Source: Amycolatopsis pittospori (GTDB lineage Bacteria; Actinomycetota; Actinomycetes; Mycobacteriales; Pseudonocardiaceae). Taken from it: a stretch of DNA of 64,000 bases. The stretch spans positions 1-64,000 of the forward strand of contig NZ_JACBXD010000001.1 of the NCBI RefSeq assembly GCF_013870525.1. Reading direction: 5' to 3'. Positions 35,273-43,037 of this stretch are shown in pieces (position 1 is the first letter of the stretch; each line of letters opens with the position of its first letter). Below the pieces are notes generated by a model. That model ran no database searches. It was not told the origin of the DNA and was given only the letters and a program-made list of their open reading frames with translations. Both the position numbers and the translations under genes were made by a program.

Positions 35273-35328
35273 CCATGCGGATCGACGACTGCTGCGACTG
35301 CGACTGCTGCGACACCGGCTGCTGCTGA
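35269..35328 (+). CDS. 19-residue cysteine-rich micro-protein, metallothionein-like
   Basis: The predicted product is MTMRIDDCCDCDCCDTGCC, with 7 cysteines and 4 aspartates in 19 residues. The ATG (35269) overlaps the merR stop (ATGA), and GGGAGGAGG lies 3-11 bases upstream within the end of merR, an unusually strong RBS. It therefore is very likely translated, coupled to the metal regulator. The CC-D-C-D-CC pattern could chelate a soft metal such as Cu(I), Zn or Cd. I know no described family; a chance reading of a GAC/TGC repeat is the alternative. Confidence 0.6.
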   Translation: MTMRIDDCCDCDCCDTGCC

Positions 35329-35382
35329 CCGGCCCTCGCGGAACCGGCCGGGCTTGACGTCACCCGGCCGGCGCCTCGGACA

Positions 35383-36510
35383 TCAGGCCTGCGGCAGCAG
35401 TACGGTCTTCCCGATCCGGTCTTTGCAGACTTCGGACGAATACGCCATCAACCCGCCCGCCTGCGCGTCCCGGAACAGCCTTTGGATCGGCGAAGTGCGC
35501 AGGAATCCCGAACCACCGCCGGCCTTCAGCGCGAGTTGGGCGACGTCGCGCGCGATGTCGTTCGCGAGCACCTTCGCCGTCATGGTCGCCGGCAGGAACT
35601 CCGGCGAGTTCTGATCCGCGAGCCACGCCATGTTCTGGGAGTACATGCGCGCGGCTTCGAGGCGGGTGTGGACATCCGCGACTTCGAACTGCAGCCATTG
35701 CATTTCGGAAAGGGGTTGCCCGGTCGCGGGGATGACGCGGTTCCTCGCGTGCGTGACGAGCGCTTCCGCCGCGGCGTCGGCGATCCCCAGGGACAGGAAG
35801 GCGAGTCCGGCCCCGATGTGATTCGGGCGCCGCACGGTCGAGGGCGGGCACCTGCGGTCTTCCCGCAGGACGGTGCCTTCGAACGAGACGAGCTGGCTGC
35901 GGCTCGCGCGCAGTCCCATCGTGTCCCAGATGGGCACGAAGCTCATCGAGTCGTCCGGCGAGACGCCGAAGAAGGTGGGCGCTCCGTCGACGAGCGCGTT
36001 GACCAGGAAATGGTCGGCGACCTCGCAGCCGGAAACGAACCGTTTGGCCCCGGTGAGCCGGAACCCGCCGTCGACCGGCTCGGCGACCTGTTGCGGCATC
36101 AGGAACATGTTGCCGCTGCTCGGTTCCGACAGCGCGTTGGCGAACCGCCGGCCGCCGATCACTTCGTCGGCGTACGAACGCGCGACTTCCGGGGCCGACA
36201 TCTGCACCAAGCCGACGGCGGCGCCGATGTGCATGACCCAGATGCAAGCGGTCGACGAGCAGGCGGCACTGAGGATCCGGACGATCTCGCCATAGGTCCG
36301 GTAGCTGAGGTCCTCGCCGCCGTACTCCGCGGGCAAGGTCGCCCTGTCGAGTCCGGTCGCGTGCAGCGCGCGGAGGTTGGCGATGGGCAGCTCGGCCGTC
36401 TCGTCGAATTCGGCGGCTGTCGCGGCGAAGCCTTTCGACAGTTCCGTGACGGCTTCGATCCAGCGTCGTTCGTGGGCGGGCGGGGCGAACGGATGGGCGG
36501 ACTCGGTCAT
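35383..36510 (-). CDS. Acyl-CoA dehydrogenase family flavoenzyme
   Basis: A 375-residue flavoprotein. Landmarks: LRALHATGLDRATLPAEYGGEDL in the N-terminal helical domain, ANALSEPSSGNMFL and FRLTGAKRFVSGCEVADHFLV in the middle beta domain, and IADAAAEALVTHAR plus GGGSGFLRTSPIQRLFRDAQAGGLMAYSSEV at the C-terminus. No catalytic Glu is obvious, and the C-terminus resembles the ACAD group that also includes flavin hydroxylases, so dehydrogenase or monooxygenase chemistry is open. ATG 36510 is chosen; earlier in-frame sequence is Arg/Gly-rich and looks non-coding. Confidence 0.85.
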   Translation of the reverse strand: MTESAHPFAPPAHERRWIEAVTELSKGFAATAAEFDETAELPIANLRALHATGLDRATLPAEYGGEDLSYRTYGEIVRILSAACSSTACIWVMHIGAAVGLVQMSAPEVARSYADEVIGGRRFANALSEPSSGNMFLMPQQVAEPVDGGFRLTGAKRFVSGCEVADHFLVNALVDGAPTFFGVSPDDSMSFVPIWDTMGLRASRSQLVSFEGTVLREDRRCPPSTVRRPNHIGAGLAFLSLGIADAAAEALVTHARNRVIPATGQPLSEMQWLQFEVADVHTRLEAARMYSQNMAWLADQNSPEFLPATMTAKVLANDIARDVAQLALKAGGGSGFLRTSPIQRLFRDAQAGGLMAYSSEVCKDRIGKTVLLPQA

Positions 36511-36575
36511 ATCCGCATCATGCCGGAGGCCGTCTTGGTCGAGACCACGAATCGCGTCCAGCTCGCGATCTTCGC

Positions 36576-37160
36576 CTACAAAGCGGGACTTGTCGCTCCC
36601 TGACGGCTTGTGGCGAGAAGCCCGGCCACCACGGTCGCCCAGAGGACCACGGCGCCGCCGAAGCCAGGCACGAGTTGCCAAGCCGCCGTCCAGCCCGCGA
36701 CCGCGAGCACCACCGCGAGGACCGCGACCCCGCACAGCGAAGCGCTCAGCACCAGGAACCGTCTTGAGCCGAACAGCTTCGCGAACGGCAGGAAGTGCAA
36801 GCCGACCACGAAGAGCACCCACGCGGGCACGGCTTCAGGAAGTTCGAAGACCGCCGAAAGCACCCTCGCGCCGCCGAAGATCCCCACCAGCATCAGAAGC
36901 ACGGCGATCCCGTACTGCTTGCCGAACGGGCTTTCCTCCCTGCCGCCACCGGCGGGCAAGCCGGCGCCTCGCCGCGCGGTCAGGACGAGCCAGCCGACCA
37001 GTCCCAAAACCACGACGACGCCCAAGACGATCAGCGGCGTCGCTCCACTGGGGACGGAGGAGGCACCGAAAAACCACCACCCGGCACCGAATCCCACCCC
37101 GATCGCGGAACTGATCAACAGCGTGATCAGGTGTCCCTTGGTGAACTGTTCGTCTGTCAT
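36576..37160 (-). CDS. Integral membrane protein, hypothetical
   Basis: A 194-residue protein with about six hydrophobic helices (roughly 12-32, 42-62, 84-104, 108-125, 133-152, 160-180) and a short acidic N-terminus (MTDEQFTKGHL). ATG 37160 has AAGGAG 11 bases upstream. It follows the alpha/beta hydrolase gene on the same strand with a 55-base gap. I do not recognise a family. Confidence 0.7.
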   Translation of the reverse strand: MTDEQFTKGHLITLLISSAIGVGFGAGWWFFGASSVPSGATPLIVLGVVVVLGLVGWLVLTARRGAGLPAGGGREESPFGKQYGIAVLLMLVGIFGGARVLSAVFELPEAVPAWVLFVVGLHFLPFAKLFGSRRFLVLSASLCGVAVLAVVLAVAGWTAAWQLVPGFGGAVVLWATVVAGLLATSRQGATSPAL

Positions 37161-37215
37161 CGCACTCGGTTCTCCTTCTCCCCCCGGCGGAACAGTACCC
37201 GGACGAACGCCGGCG

Positions 37216-38052
37216 TCAGGCGAGTCCGGCGAGAATGCCCGCGATCTCCTGCGGCCGCATGAGGAACCCGACATGGCTGCCCTCGACCGAGCGCACGTCG
37301 GTCGGGTTGTCCGGGGTGAGCGCGTCCGCCTCCTTGATGAAGCGGTCCTGCAACGCGATCGGCATGGACCGGTCCCGCGTGAGCCGGATGTAGGTTCGCT
37401 GGATCCGGCCCCAGGTGGCCGCGTCGGCGCGTTCGTCGCCGGCGTCGAGACTCTCGTCCGGCTCGATGGTGTTGAGGTAGGCGAGGAACTCCTGGTCGGT
37501 GCCGTCCTCGAGCATCGCGGTCTTCAACGCCGCCAGCATCGTGGGATCGGCGGTGCGCCAGTTCATCCGGAGCGCGCCGATCGCGCCCGGGTCGGCGACC
37601 AGGATTCCGCCGACGTCGTTGAGCGCGCTGCTCGCGTTCTCGGGCCCCTGCATGTATTCGCCGACCGACGCGTCTACGCAGCACCATGCGGAGATGTAGA
37701 CGATACGGTCGATCAGGTCCGGGACCGCGTTGCCCACCCCGGTCAGCGTGATCCCGCCGCGGCTGTGTCCGATCAGGACGACCGGCCCGTGCTCGGCGGC
37801 CCTGCGCACGACGCCGGCCACGTGCTCGACGGCGTCCGCCAAGGTGACTCCGGCCATGTTAGACGGCGCGGTGGCGAGAGCGCCGAGGTCTTGCGGCGCT
37901 TGGTAAGCCGCCGGGAATCCGGCACCGAAGCCGTGACCGGGAAGGTCGACGGCGAGGGTGCGGTGGCCCAGCAGGGCGAGCTCGCGTTGCATCGGGGCCC
38001 AGGTGAACGAGTTCCCGTTGGAGCCGTGCACGAAAACGTAAGTGGGAGTCAC
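37216..38052 (-). CDS. Alpha/beta hydrolase
   Basis: A 278-residue cytosolic alpha/beta hydrolase. FVHGSNGNSFTW gives the oxyanion-hole motif, VLIGHSRGG carries the nucleophile Ser (about residue 98) and SVEGSHVGFLMRPQE the catalytic His near the C-terminus. It resembles plant-type esterase/hydroxynitrile-lyase-like hydrolases of the EstC group. GTG 38052 follows GAAGATGGAG. Substrate unknown. Confidence 0.88.
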   Translation of the reverse strand: MTPTYVFVHGSNGNSFTWAPMQRELALLGHRTLAVDLPGHGFGAGFPAAYQAPQDLGALATAPSNMAGVTLADAVEHVAGVVRRAAEHGPVVLIGHSRGGITLTGVGNAVPDLIDRIVYISAWCCVDASVGEYMQGPENASSALNDVGGILVADPGAIGALRMNWRTADPTMLAALKTAMLEDGTDQEFLAYLNTIEPDESLDAGDERADAATWGRIQRTYIRLTRDRSMPIALQDRFIKEADALTPDNPTDVRSVEGSHVGFLMRPQEIAGILAGLA

Positions 38053-38095
38053 GACTCCATCTTCACATGCCCACTTTGCCGGGCCGAGGCGCCGC

Positions 38096-38617
38096 TCAGT
38101 CCGCGATGAGCACCTTCCCCGCCCCGTCGAACCGGTAACCGACACCGCGCACGGTCGTGATCGGCGTCAGGACGGGTTCCAGCTTTCCGCGAATCTTGCG
38201 CACGTGGACGTCCACGGTCCGTCCGTTGCCACCGCTGAATCCCCACACCTGCGCCATCAGCGTGAAGCGATCGAAGACCCGGGCCGGATTCCTGGCCAGG
38301 AAAAGCAGGAGATCGAACTCCAGCCGCGTGAACTCCAGCACCTCGTCACGCAACAGCACGCGTCGCGAATCCGGCTCGATCCGCAGCGGCGTTCCGACCT
38401 GGCGGCGCTGCCGTCGCCCGGCGAGTTCGACGACCTGCGCGGAAGTCGTTTCACCGTCAGGGAAGGTCCGCGCTGTAAGTGTCACGCCGACAGTGTCCTC
38501 AAAGGACTCAAGCAGGCGGGCGGCGATCGCCGCGGCGTGCTCGGAATCGGTGCTGACCCGCAGCGCGAGGGTCAGCTCGACGGTCGGTTCCCCGCTCACC
38601 GCGACCGACTGCGTCAT
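38096..38617 (-). CDS. Orphan OmpR/PhoB-type winged-helix DNA-binding protein
   Basis: A 173-residue protein. The C-terminal 100 residues form a complete OmpR/PhoB effector domain (LEFTRLEFDLLLFLARNPARVFDRFTLMAQVWGF, TVDVHVRKIRGKL and TTVRGVGYRF). The N-terminal 70 residues are not a receiver domain; they look like a small alpha/beta ligand or dimer domain (VELTLALRVSTDSEHAAAIAARLLESF). The ATG is one base after the stop of the sulfite-oxidase-like gene, so the two are translationally linked. Confidence 0.85.
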   Translation of the reverse strand: MTQSVAVSGEPTVELTLALRVSTDSEHAAAIAARLLESFEDTVGVTLTARTFPDGETTSAQVVELAGRRQRRQVGTPLRIEPDSRRVLLRDEVLEFTRLEFDLLLFLARNPARVFDRFTLMAQVWGFSGGNGRTVDVHVRKIRGKLEPVLTPITTVRGVGYRFDGAGKVLIAD

Positions 38618-38618
38618 C

Positions 38619-39869
38619 TCACACCACCCGGACCGGATGCCGGACGATGGCACCGAACAGGTAGCCCTGGGTGTTGTACGGCGCGACGTCCGGTTGGGTG
38701 ACACCGGTGATGTCAGTGGCTCGCGCCCGCACCGTGTAGGCACCGGAAACCTTGGGGCGCCATGGGATCTCCCATTGTTGCCAGCCGCGGTCCGCCGCCT
38801 GGCCCACCTGCCGCGCCGGCTTCCAGCCGTCGCCGGTATCGACCTCGACACGCCGGATCCGGCCGTTGCCCGACCACGACCGGCCGCGCAGCACATGCCT
38901 GCCGCCGGAGGCGAATTCGGCGTCCCACGGCAGTTCGAAGGCACTCTTCACGACCTGCCGGGTCACGACGGTGCCCTCCGCCGGGTAGTCCGGCCCGAGC
39001 AGCCGGTAATACTGCGTGTTCCACGGCGAGACCAGCGGCTTGTCCGAGACCTCGATGCGTCCCAGCCACTTGATCGACGAAATGCCCACCCAGGACGGCA
39101 CCACTAGCCGGACCGGGTGCCCGTGATCCGGCGGGAGTGGCCGCCCGTTCATCTCGTAGGCCAGCAAGACGTCCTGCAACGCCTTCGCGACCGGCAGCGG
39201 ACGGCGCACCTTCCCCAGGTTGACCCCGCCGGTGACGTAGTCGGCGTCGAGCCCTTCAGGCAGGACGTCCACCGCGTGCCGCGTCAGCCCGGCCCTGGCC
39301 AGCACGGTCGAAAGCCGGACGCCGCGCCAGCGCGCGACGCCGATCGCGCCGAGCTTCCACGCCGTACCGGACACCGTTTGCCCTTGCTGGCTGGCGAAGT
39401 AGCTTCGGCCGTTGCCCGCGCATTCGATGGCCGACGTGATCGTCTCCGACGGCAACCGCAGCAGGTCGCGGTAGGTGAACTCGACCGGCCTTTCCGCGGT
39501 CGGCTCACCGCGCAGCCCGGTGCCGAACAGCTTCAGCCGCCAGGTTCCGGCGTCGATCACCGGGGTGGCGGTGTGGTTCCGCACGAAGAACCTGTCGATC
39601 GGTGTCAGATAGCCCTGCCCGCTCAGCGCTTCCCAGCGGGTTTCCGCGTTGGTGCCGTAGACCTCGAAGAACTCCGGCGGCAACGGTTTCACGATCGGCG
39701 CGGCGGCCGACGCCGTCCCCGCCGGCAAGGAGCCGAACGCCGTCAGGGCGAGCGAGCCACCGGCCGTCAGCCGGAGCATCCCGCGCCGCGACAGCGCCTT
39801 CCCTGCCCGCCATTGCTCGATTCGCGTGCGGTCGTAGGTGGCTTCGTCGGTCAGGCCGCTTCCGGTCAT
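38619..39869 (-). CDS. Sulfite oxidase family molybdopterin enzyme, Tat-exported
   Basis: A 416-residue Mo enzyme. The N-terminus has a Tat motif (LSRRGMLRL) and signal peptide to about residue 56 (LPAGTASAAA). The molybdenum-ligand Cys is in TSAIECAGNGRSYF (about residue 145). LVVPSWVGISSIKWL and GVRLSTVLARAG are family motifs; the C-terminal domain (HVLRGRSWSGNGRIRRVEVDTGDGW) is the Mo-co dimerisation domain. No heme domain is present, so electrons must leave by a separate carrier. It probably oxidises sulfite or another S/N-oxide in the exterior. Its gene ends 1 base before an orphan PhoB-like regulator gene. The element attachment site lies 61 bases upstream of its start. Confidence 0.9.
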   Translation of the reverse strand: MTGSGLTDEATYDRTRIEQWRAGKALSRRGMLRLTAGGSLALTAFGSLPAGTASAAAPIVKPLPPEFFEVYGTNAETRWEALSGQGYLTPIDRFFVRNHTATPVIDAGTWRLKLFGTGLRGEPTAERPVEFTYRDLLRLPSETITSAIECAGNGRSYFASQQGQTVSGTAWKLGAIGVARWRGVRLSTVLARAGLTRHAVDVLPEGLDADYVTGGVNLGKVRRPLPVAKALQDVLLAYEMNGRPLPPDHGHPVRLVVPSWVGISSIKWLGRIEVSDKPLVSPWNTQYYRLLGPDYPAEGTVVTRQVVKSAFELPWDAEFASGGRHVLRGRSWSGNGRIRRVEVDTGDGWKPARQVGQAADRGWQQWEIPWRPKVSGAYTVRARATDITGVTQPDVAPYNTQGYLFGAIVRHPVRVV

Positions 39870-39930
39870 GCGGTCATTGTCGGCAGCGGCCGTCCGCGCG
39901 GACCAGCACGTCCACAGAGCGGAACTGGTT

Positions 39931-39970
39931 GTGCCCCGGACGGGGATCGAACCCGCACTGGGTCGATTTT
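39931..39970. repeat. attL: left 40-bp direct repeat of the element
   Basis: This is identical to 53717-53756. It holds the displaced 3' half of the tRNA (anticodon loop to the 3' end, minus strand); the 5' half is absent here, so it is not a functional tRNA gene. Confidence 0.95.
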
Positions 39971-40385
39971 GGCACGGTAGCGCTTGACATTTGTCATCCG
40001 CTGCCGTGCCCATGCGTAACCTGCATGGTTCACAAACGCGAACGTCGGTTATCAACCACTGTTCGTCGTTCGTTGGCACCCATTTCCGGGGGAAAGCCAG
40101 GGATTTGATCTTCGGTCGGCCCCTAGAGGGAGCCTCCGCGTTCAACCGTTCGACCTGGCAGGACCTGAACCGAGAGGACCACCAAGAGGGGGCGCACCAG
40201 GTGCCCTACACCACTCTTCAGAGTGCACGTCAAGTCATTGCCATTTCGCGATCGTAATGTAGCGTAGACTACGCCAATCGGGTGCCCACTGGCTTAGGTT
40301 GATCAAAATGTATCCCTACGTAGCTGGAACATGTGCTTGGGTTATCGCCGTGACAGCACTGTTTCCGAGCGTGCACGCTTCAGGT
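39971..40385. other. Left end of the element: nested palindrome and gene-free stretch
   Basis: Immediately inside attL, 39971-40010 forms a nested palindrome: GGCACGGTAGCG pairs with CGCTGCCGTGCC (one mismatch), and inside it TGACA-TT-TGTCA is a perfect smaller palindrome. It could be an arm-type integrase/excisionase site or a terminator insulating the element. The rest (40011-40385) has no convincing gene; an open frame at 39991-40257 overlaps the palindrome and lacks coding character. Confidence 0.6.
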
Positions 40386-40895
40386 GTGCCATACGGGCGC
40401 CTTCAGCCGAATCTGTGCAAGGAACAGATCAGCATTGCGTATACACACACGGTAGCCACCGCTGCTCGATGCAAGCTCCAGGATGTCACGATTGACGATC
40501 ACGGGGTAGACGGGATTCTAATGCAGACCCCGCCTGATGAGCTACTTGGCAATGTTAAGATCGATGTGCAACTTAAATGCACGGCCAGTGATTCAATAAA
40601 AGATGATCACGTCGCATTCCAACTTCCTCGCTTTAATTACGACAACCTTCGTGGCGAACACAGGCTCGACCCGGCCATCTTGATAGTGATGGTTGTACCG
40701 CCGAATTTGGAGTCGTGGGTCGCGCAGGACGAAGATGCCCTTACCGTGGTTCGTTGTGCATACTGGGCCTCCCTGCGGGGTTTTCCTGCGATAAATCAGG
40801 ATAGCAAAGTTGTACATTTGCCTCGTGAGAACATTTTCAACGTCGAAAGCCTGCTTGTCTTAATGGAGCGCGCTTCCAAAAGGGAGCCACTGTGA
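40386..40895 (+). CDS. DUF4365 domain protein (restriction-endonuclease-like nuclease), cargo gene 1
   Basis: About 169 residues from GTG 40386 (VPYGRLQPNLCKEQISIAY). Upstream in-frame ATGs at 40299/40308 would add a hydrophobic N-terminus that I think is not translated. The DUF4365 signature is complete: HTVATAARC...VTIDDHGVDG, then KIDVQLKCTAS, whose D..D-x-Q-x-K series is the nuclease-like active site; NYDNLR; PAILIVMVVPPNLESWV; CAYWASLRGFPA; and LPRENIFNVESLLVLME. The gene is AT-richer than the element's conjugation genes. Its stop overlaps the next gene (GTGA). DUF4365 proteins occur in mobile defence loci; a nucleic-acid target is inferred. Confidence 0.78.
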   Translation: MPYGRLQPNLCKEQISIAYTHTVATAARCKLQDVTIDDHGVDGILMQTPPDELLGNVKIDVQLKCTASDSIKDDHVAFQLPRFNYDNLRGEHRLDPAILIVMVVPPNLESWVAQDEDALTVVRCAYWASLRGFPAINQDSKVVHLPRENIFNVESLLVLMERASKREPL

Positions 40896-42121
40896 ATAGC
40901 ATTCTAGACGAGCTTCCCAGTGACCTTGCTCTCACGCCATCAGCGGTGTCGTCATATCTGGGTGTCAGCGGCTGGGTTCTTGAAGATACGCTCCCAGGTG
41001 CGGAGAGCTGGCTTCTCTATGAGGGCAGCCGGCCTCATGCTCGAATAATCCTTCCCACTGACGTCACGTTTATCGACTTTGGCAAGCGTTTCAATGAGGC
41101 TTTGCAGAGACTCCGGCGCGTATATGACTGGGACTCATTCCAATTAGCCAGTAGCATTCTAGCCGCACGCTCTGACTTCTTCTACATTAGAGCAGACCAG
41201 CTGATCCGCAATGACAGCATTCCACTCAAGCAAGCTGAGCAACTTATCAGCGGCACACTAAAGATGATGTCAGCAGCAGCCTTAGCAACTATCGAACCTC
41301 GTGCCTCTTTTCCTGGGAGGCGCCCGGATGCGGTGCGAAACTTCCTTGATGACGACGTTCGGATGGGGCACACGCAACGGGGGAGCTTCATCATAACGGT
41401 TCTTACTAACCTTGATGAAGATGACGTCCTCCCCCCTGAGCCCCAAGCGGATGAGAACACATCTAAAGATATTGAAATTCTTGAAGATGAGACCGCTCCA
41501 GATGCTCTCGCCAGCGAGTCTTTAATCATTCCACCGTTCCAACGCAGAGTCACCGCAACATTAGCAAACGCATTGCGCGAGACGTCGCGAATAACGTCTG
41601 CCGATCACCCCTTTGCTTCGAGCGATTCAATTAATGCAGGCGTAAGTTCCGAGCTATGCGAGTCAATTCTTTTGATGACCAAGTTCGAAGGACTTCGAGC
41701 ATTGGACTTAAGTTTCCGATGGGCACCTGCTGAGCGTGTTCAGCCGCCATCAGTCGAGCAAGTTGTCTTTGACCGTGACCACTTGGAGCCACTCAAGAAC
41801 GTCAGCTCAAAGCTGAAAGAGCGAGAAGATCCCGAAAGAATGTCGATTATAGGCAGGGTAATTAAGCTTCAGAGATCTGAAGAGTCTGATGATCCAAACG
41901 AGGCTACTGTTACCCTTCGAGGAGTTGTCGAGAGAAACAATCGTCGCCAGGTACGAGTTACATTGTCGGGCGCCGACCACGATCTGGCTATCGCCGCATA
42001 TCGTGAGCAATTCCCTATCCAAGTTACCGGTGACATACACAGGACCGGCGGAGTGCTCGTTCTGCGCGGCGCCATCAGCGTTGAGGACCTGCGTTCCGTT
42101 ACTCGCTCCCCCCAAGTGTGA
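40892..42121 (+). CDS. Unknown partner of the DUF4365 protein, cargo gene 2
   Basis: A 409-residue soluble protein, no signal or membrane helix. Domain 1 (about 1-170) contains ESWLLYEG, ILPTDVTFIDFGKRFNEALQRL, a helical part and RMGHTQRGSFIITVLT. An acidic linker follows (about 175-210, DEDDVLPPEPQ and DIEILEDETAP). Domain 2 (about 210-290) starts PFQRRVTATLANAL. Domain 3 (about 310-405) is beta-rich and OB-like: MSIIGRVIKLQR, ATVTLRGVVERNNRRQVRVTLSG, HDLAIAAYREQFPIQVTGDIHR. Proteins of this architecture are widespread but unnamed as far as I know. It is coupled to the nuclease-like gene by a GTGA overlap, so both should act together. Confidence 0.7.
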   Translation: MNSILDELPSDLALTPSAVSSYLGVSGWVLEDTLPGAESWLLYEGSRPHARIILPTDVTFIDFGKRFNEALQRLRRVYDWDSFQLASSILAARSDFFYIRADQLIRNDSIPLKQAEQLISGTLKMMSAAALATIEPRASFPGRRPDAVRNFLDDDVRMGHTQRGSFIITVLTNLDEDDVLPPEPQADENTSKDIEILEDETAPDALASESLIIPPFQRRVTATLANALRETSRITSADHPFASSDSINAGVSSELCESILLMTKFEGLRALDLSFRWAPAERVQPPSVEQVVFDRDHLEPLKNVSSKLKEREDPERMSIIGRVIKLQRSEESDDPNEATVTLRGVVERNNRRQVRVTLSGADHDLAIAAYREQFPIQVTGDIHRTGGVLVLRGAISVEDLRSVTRSPQV

Positions 42122-42157
42122 GACCTCTCGGCATCTCGTCGACCTGGCGCAGCCCTC

Positions 42158-42232
42158 ATCACGCCGTGTCAAGGGGGCACTGCCTGCTCACTGCCCCATC
42201 TGAGTGAACTCGCCCCCTTGACGCGGCGTGAT
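42158..42232. terminator. 21-bp stem-loop after the cargo operon
   Basis: Arms 42158-42178 and 42212-42232 are complementary over 21 positions with one mismatch (ATCACGCCGTGTCAAGGGGG and its partner), spacer 33 bases. It lies 36 bases past the cargo stop. It may terminate the operon or mark a DNA-processing site of the element. Confidence 0.65.
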
Positions 42233-42355
42233 AGCCCCTTGGGAGGTCGACGGGATGCCGTTAGGTCACACACGGACGCAACTTGCGCTCCCTGCCGGCC
42301 ATCTCCGAGACCTGCCTGTCCGGCGAGGACATCTCTTCGTCTTTGCGTCGTCAAC

Positions 42356-42485
42356 GGCCCCTCCGACGATCGGGCCGCTGGCTGGCTTTTCCACGGGCGA
42401 CCGCCGGGGACCGGGCGCCAGCCCGCACGCCCCGGCGGGGCTTGCCCGTGGATCAAACTACCTGGCCAGCGGCCCCGGAGGGGCC
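42356..42485. other. 130-base nested palindrome (four consecutive stems), non-coding
   Basis: Four stems stack in register: GGCCCCTCC/GGAGGGGCC (42356-42364 with 42477-42485), GGGCCGCTGGC/GCCAGCGGCCC (42372-42382 with 42465-42475), TCCACGGGC/GCCCGTGGA (42390-42398 with 42444-42452) and CCGCCGGGG/CCCCGGCGG (42401-42409 with 42430-42438). The whole folds into one long arm. It separates the cargo operon from the minus-strand GntR gene. It could be a structured RNA, a transfer or replication origin, or a remnant insertion. Together with 42158-42232 it fills the 425-base gap 42122-42546, where I see no real gene. Confidence 0.7.
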
Positions 42486-42546
42486 GCCTTGAACAAGTAA
42501 TGAAACTCTGAACACGCAATCGTCATGGCGGGCGACCGGATGGGAG

Positions 42547-42993
42547 TCATGCCTTGTCGATCAGCGCTCGTAGCAAAGTGTTGATCTCGGCTATGCCCTG
42601 ATTGACCTCGGCGAAGCTCCGACGCGCCTCCGCATGATGCTTGGCTTGCATCTCCCGGAGGTCGTCGAGCGCGCGCGTGTAGGCGGTCAATGCCTCCTGA
42701 TTCGTGGCCTGATTGGACTCGTTGCCGAACGTCGGTTCGGAGCGTGACCGGAGTTCGGCAGCCGGCAGCGCAAGATCTTGAGACTCGGCAACGAAGACAC
42801 CTCGACGTCTGACGGACCGAATGAGACCTTGACTCTGCAAGAGCCCTAGGGCCTTCCGGACGACAATGTCTGATACCCCGTGCTCGCTCGCAATCTCCGT
42901 ATAGCTTGGAAGCTGACTCCCCGGCTGAAGCTCTCCAGCGCGGATACGACGTGCGTATGCCTCCGCGATCGTGACGTATGCCGGTTCAACCAC
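42547..42993 (-). CDS. GntR family regulator (short), element-encoded
   Basis: A 148-residue protein with an N-terminal GntR winged helix (VTIAEAYARRIRAGELQPGSQLPSYTEIASEHGVSDIVVRKALGLLQSQGLI) and a C-terminal coiled-coil segment (about 95-145) instead of a large effector domain. GTG 42993 is preferred because GAAGGGAG lies 7 bases upstream; ATG 43023 is an alternative. It is the second GntR gene of the element, downstream of the glycosyltransferase on the same strand. Confidence 0.85.
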   Translation of the reverse strand: MVEPAYVTIAEAYARRIRAGELQPGSQLPSYTEIASEHGVSDIVVRKALGLLQSQGLIRSVRRRGVFVAESQDLALPAAELRSRSEPTFGNESNQATNQEALTAYTRALDDLREMQAKHHAEARRSFAEVNQGIAEINTLLRALIDKA

Positions 42994-43037
42994 GAGCTTG
43001 CTCCCTTCATCGTGTGCCCGCATTACGTTTTCCGACC

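Noticed and set aside
35329..35382. CCGGCC-rich repeats after the Cys-rich micro-gene as a riboswitch
   Set aside because: Short GC-rich repeats in a terminator position; no known metal-riboswitch architecture is visible.
39931..39970. A second tRNA gene at the left end
   Set aside because: Only the 3' half is present; no acceptor 5' strand or D-arm precedes it. It is the att duplicate.
39991..40257. 88-codon frame next to attL
   Set aside because: It begins inside the nested palindrome, has no RBS and no coding pattern.
42228..42511. Several overlapping 70-97 codon frames between cargo and GntR gene
   Set aside because: They cover the 130-base nested palindrome in all three phases and show only palindrome-driven composition.
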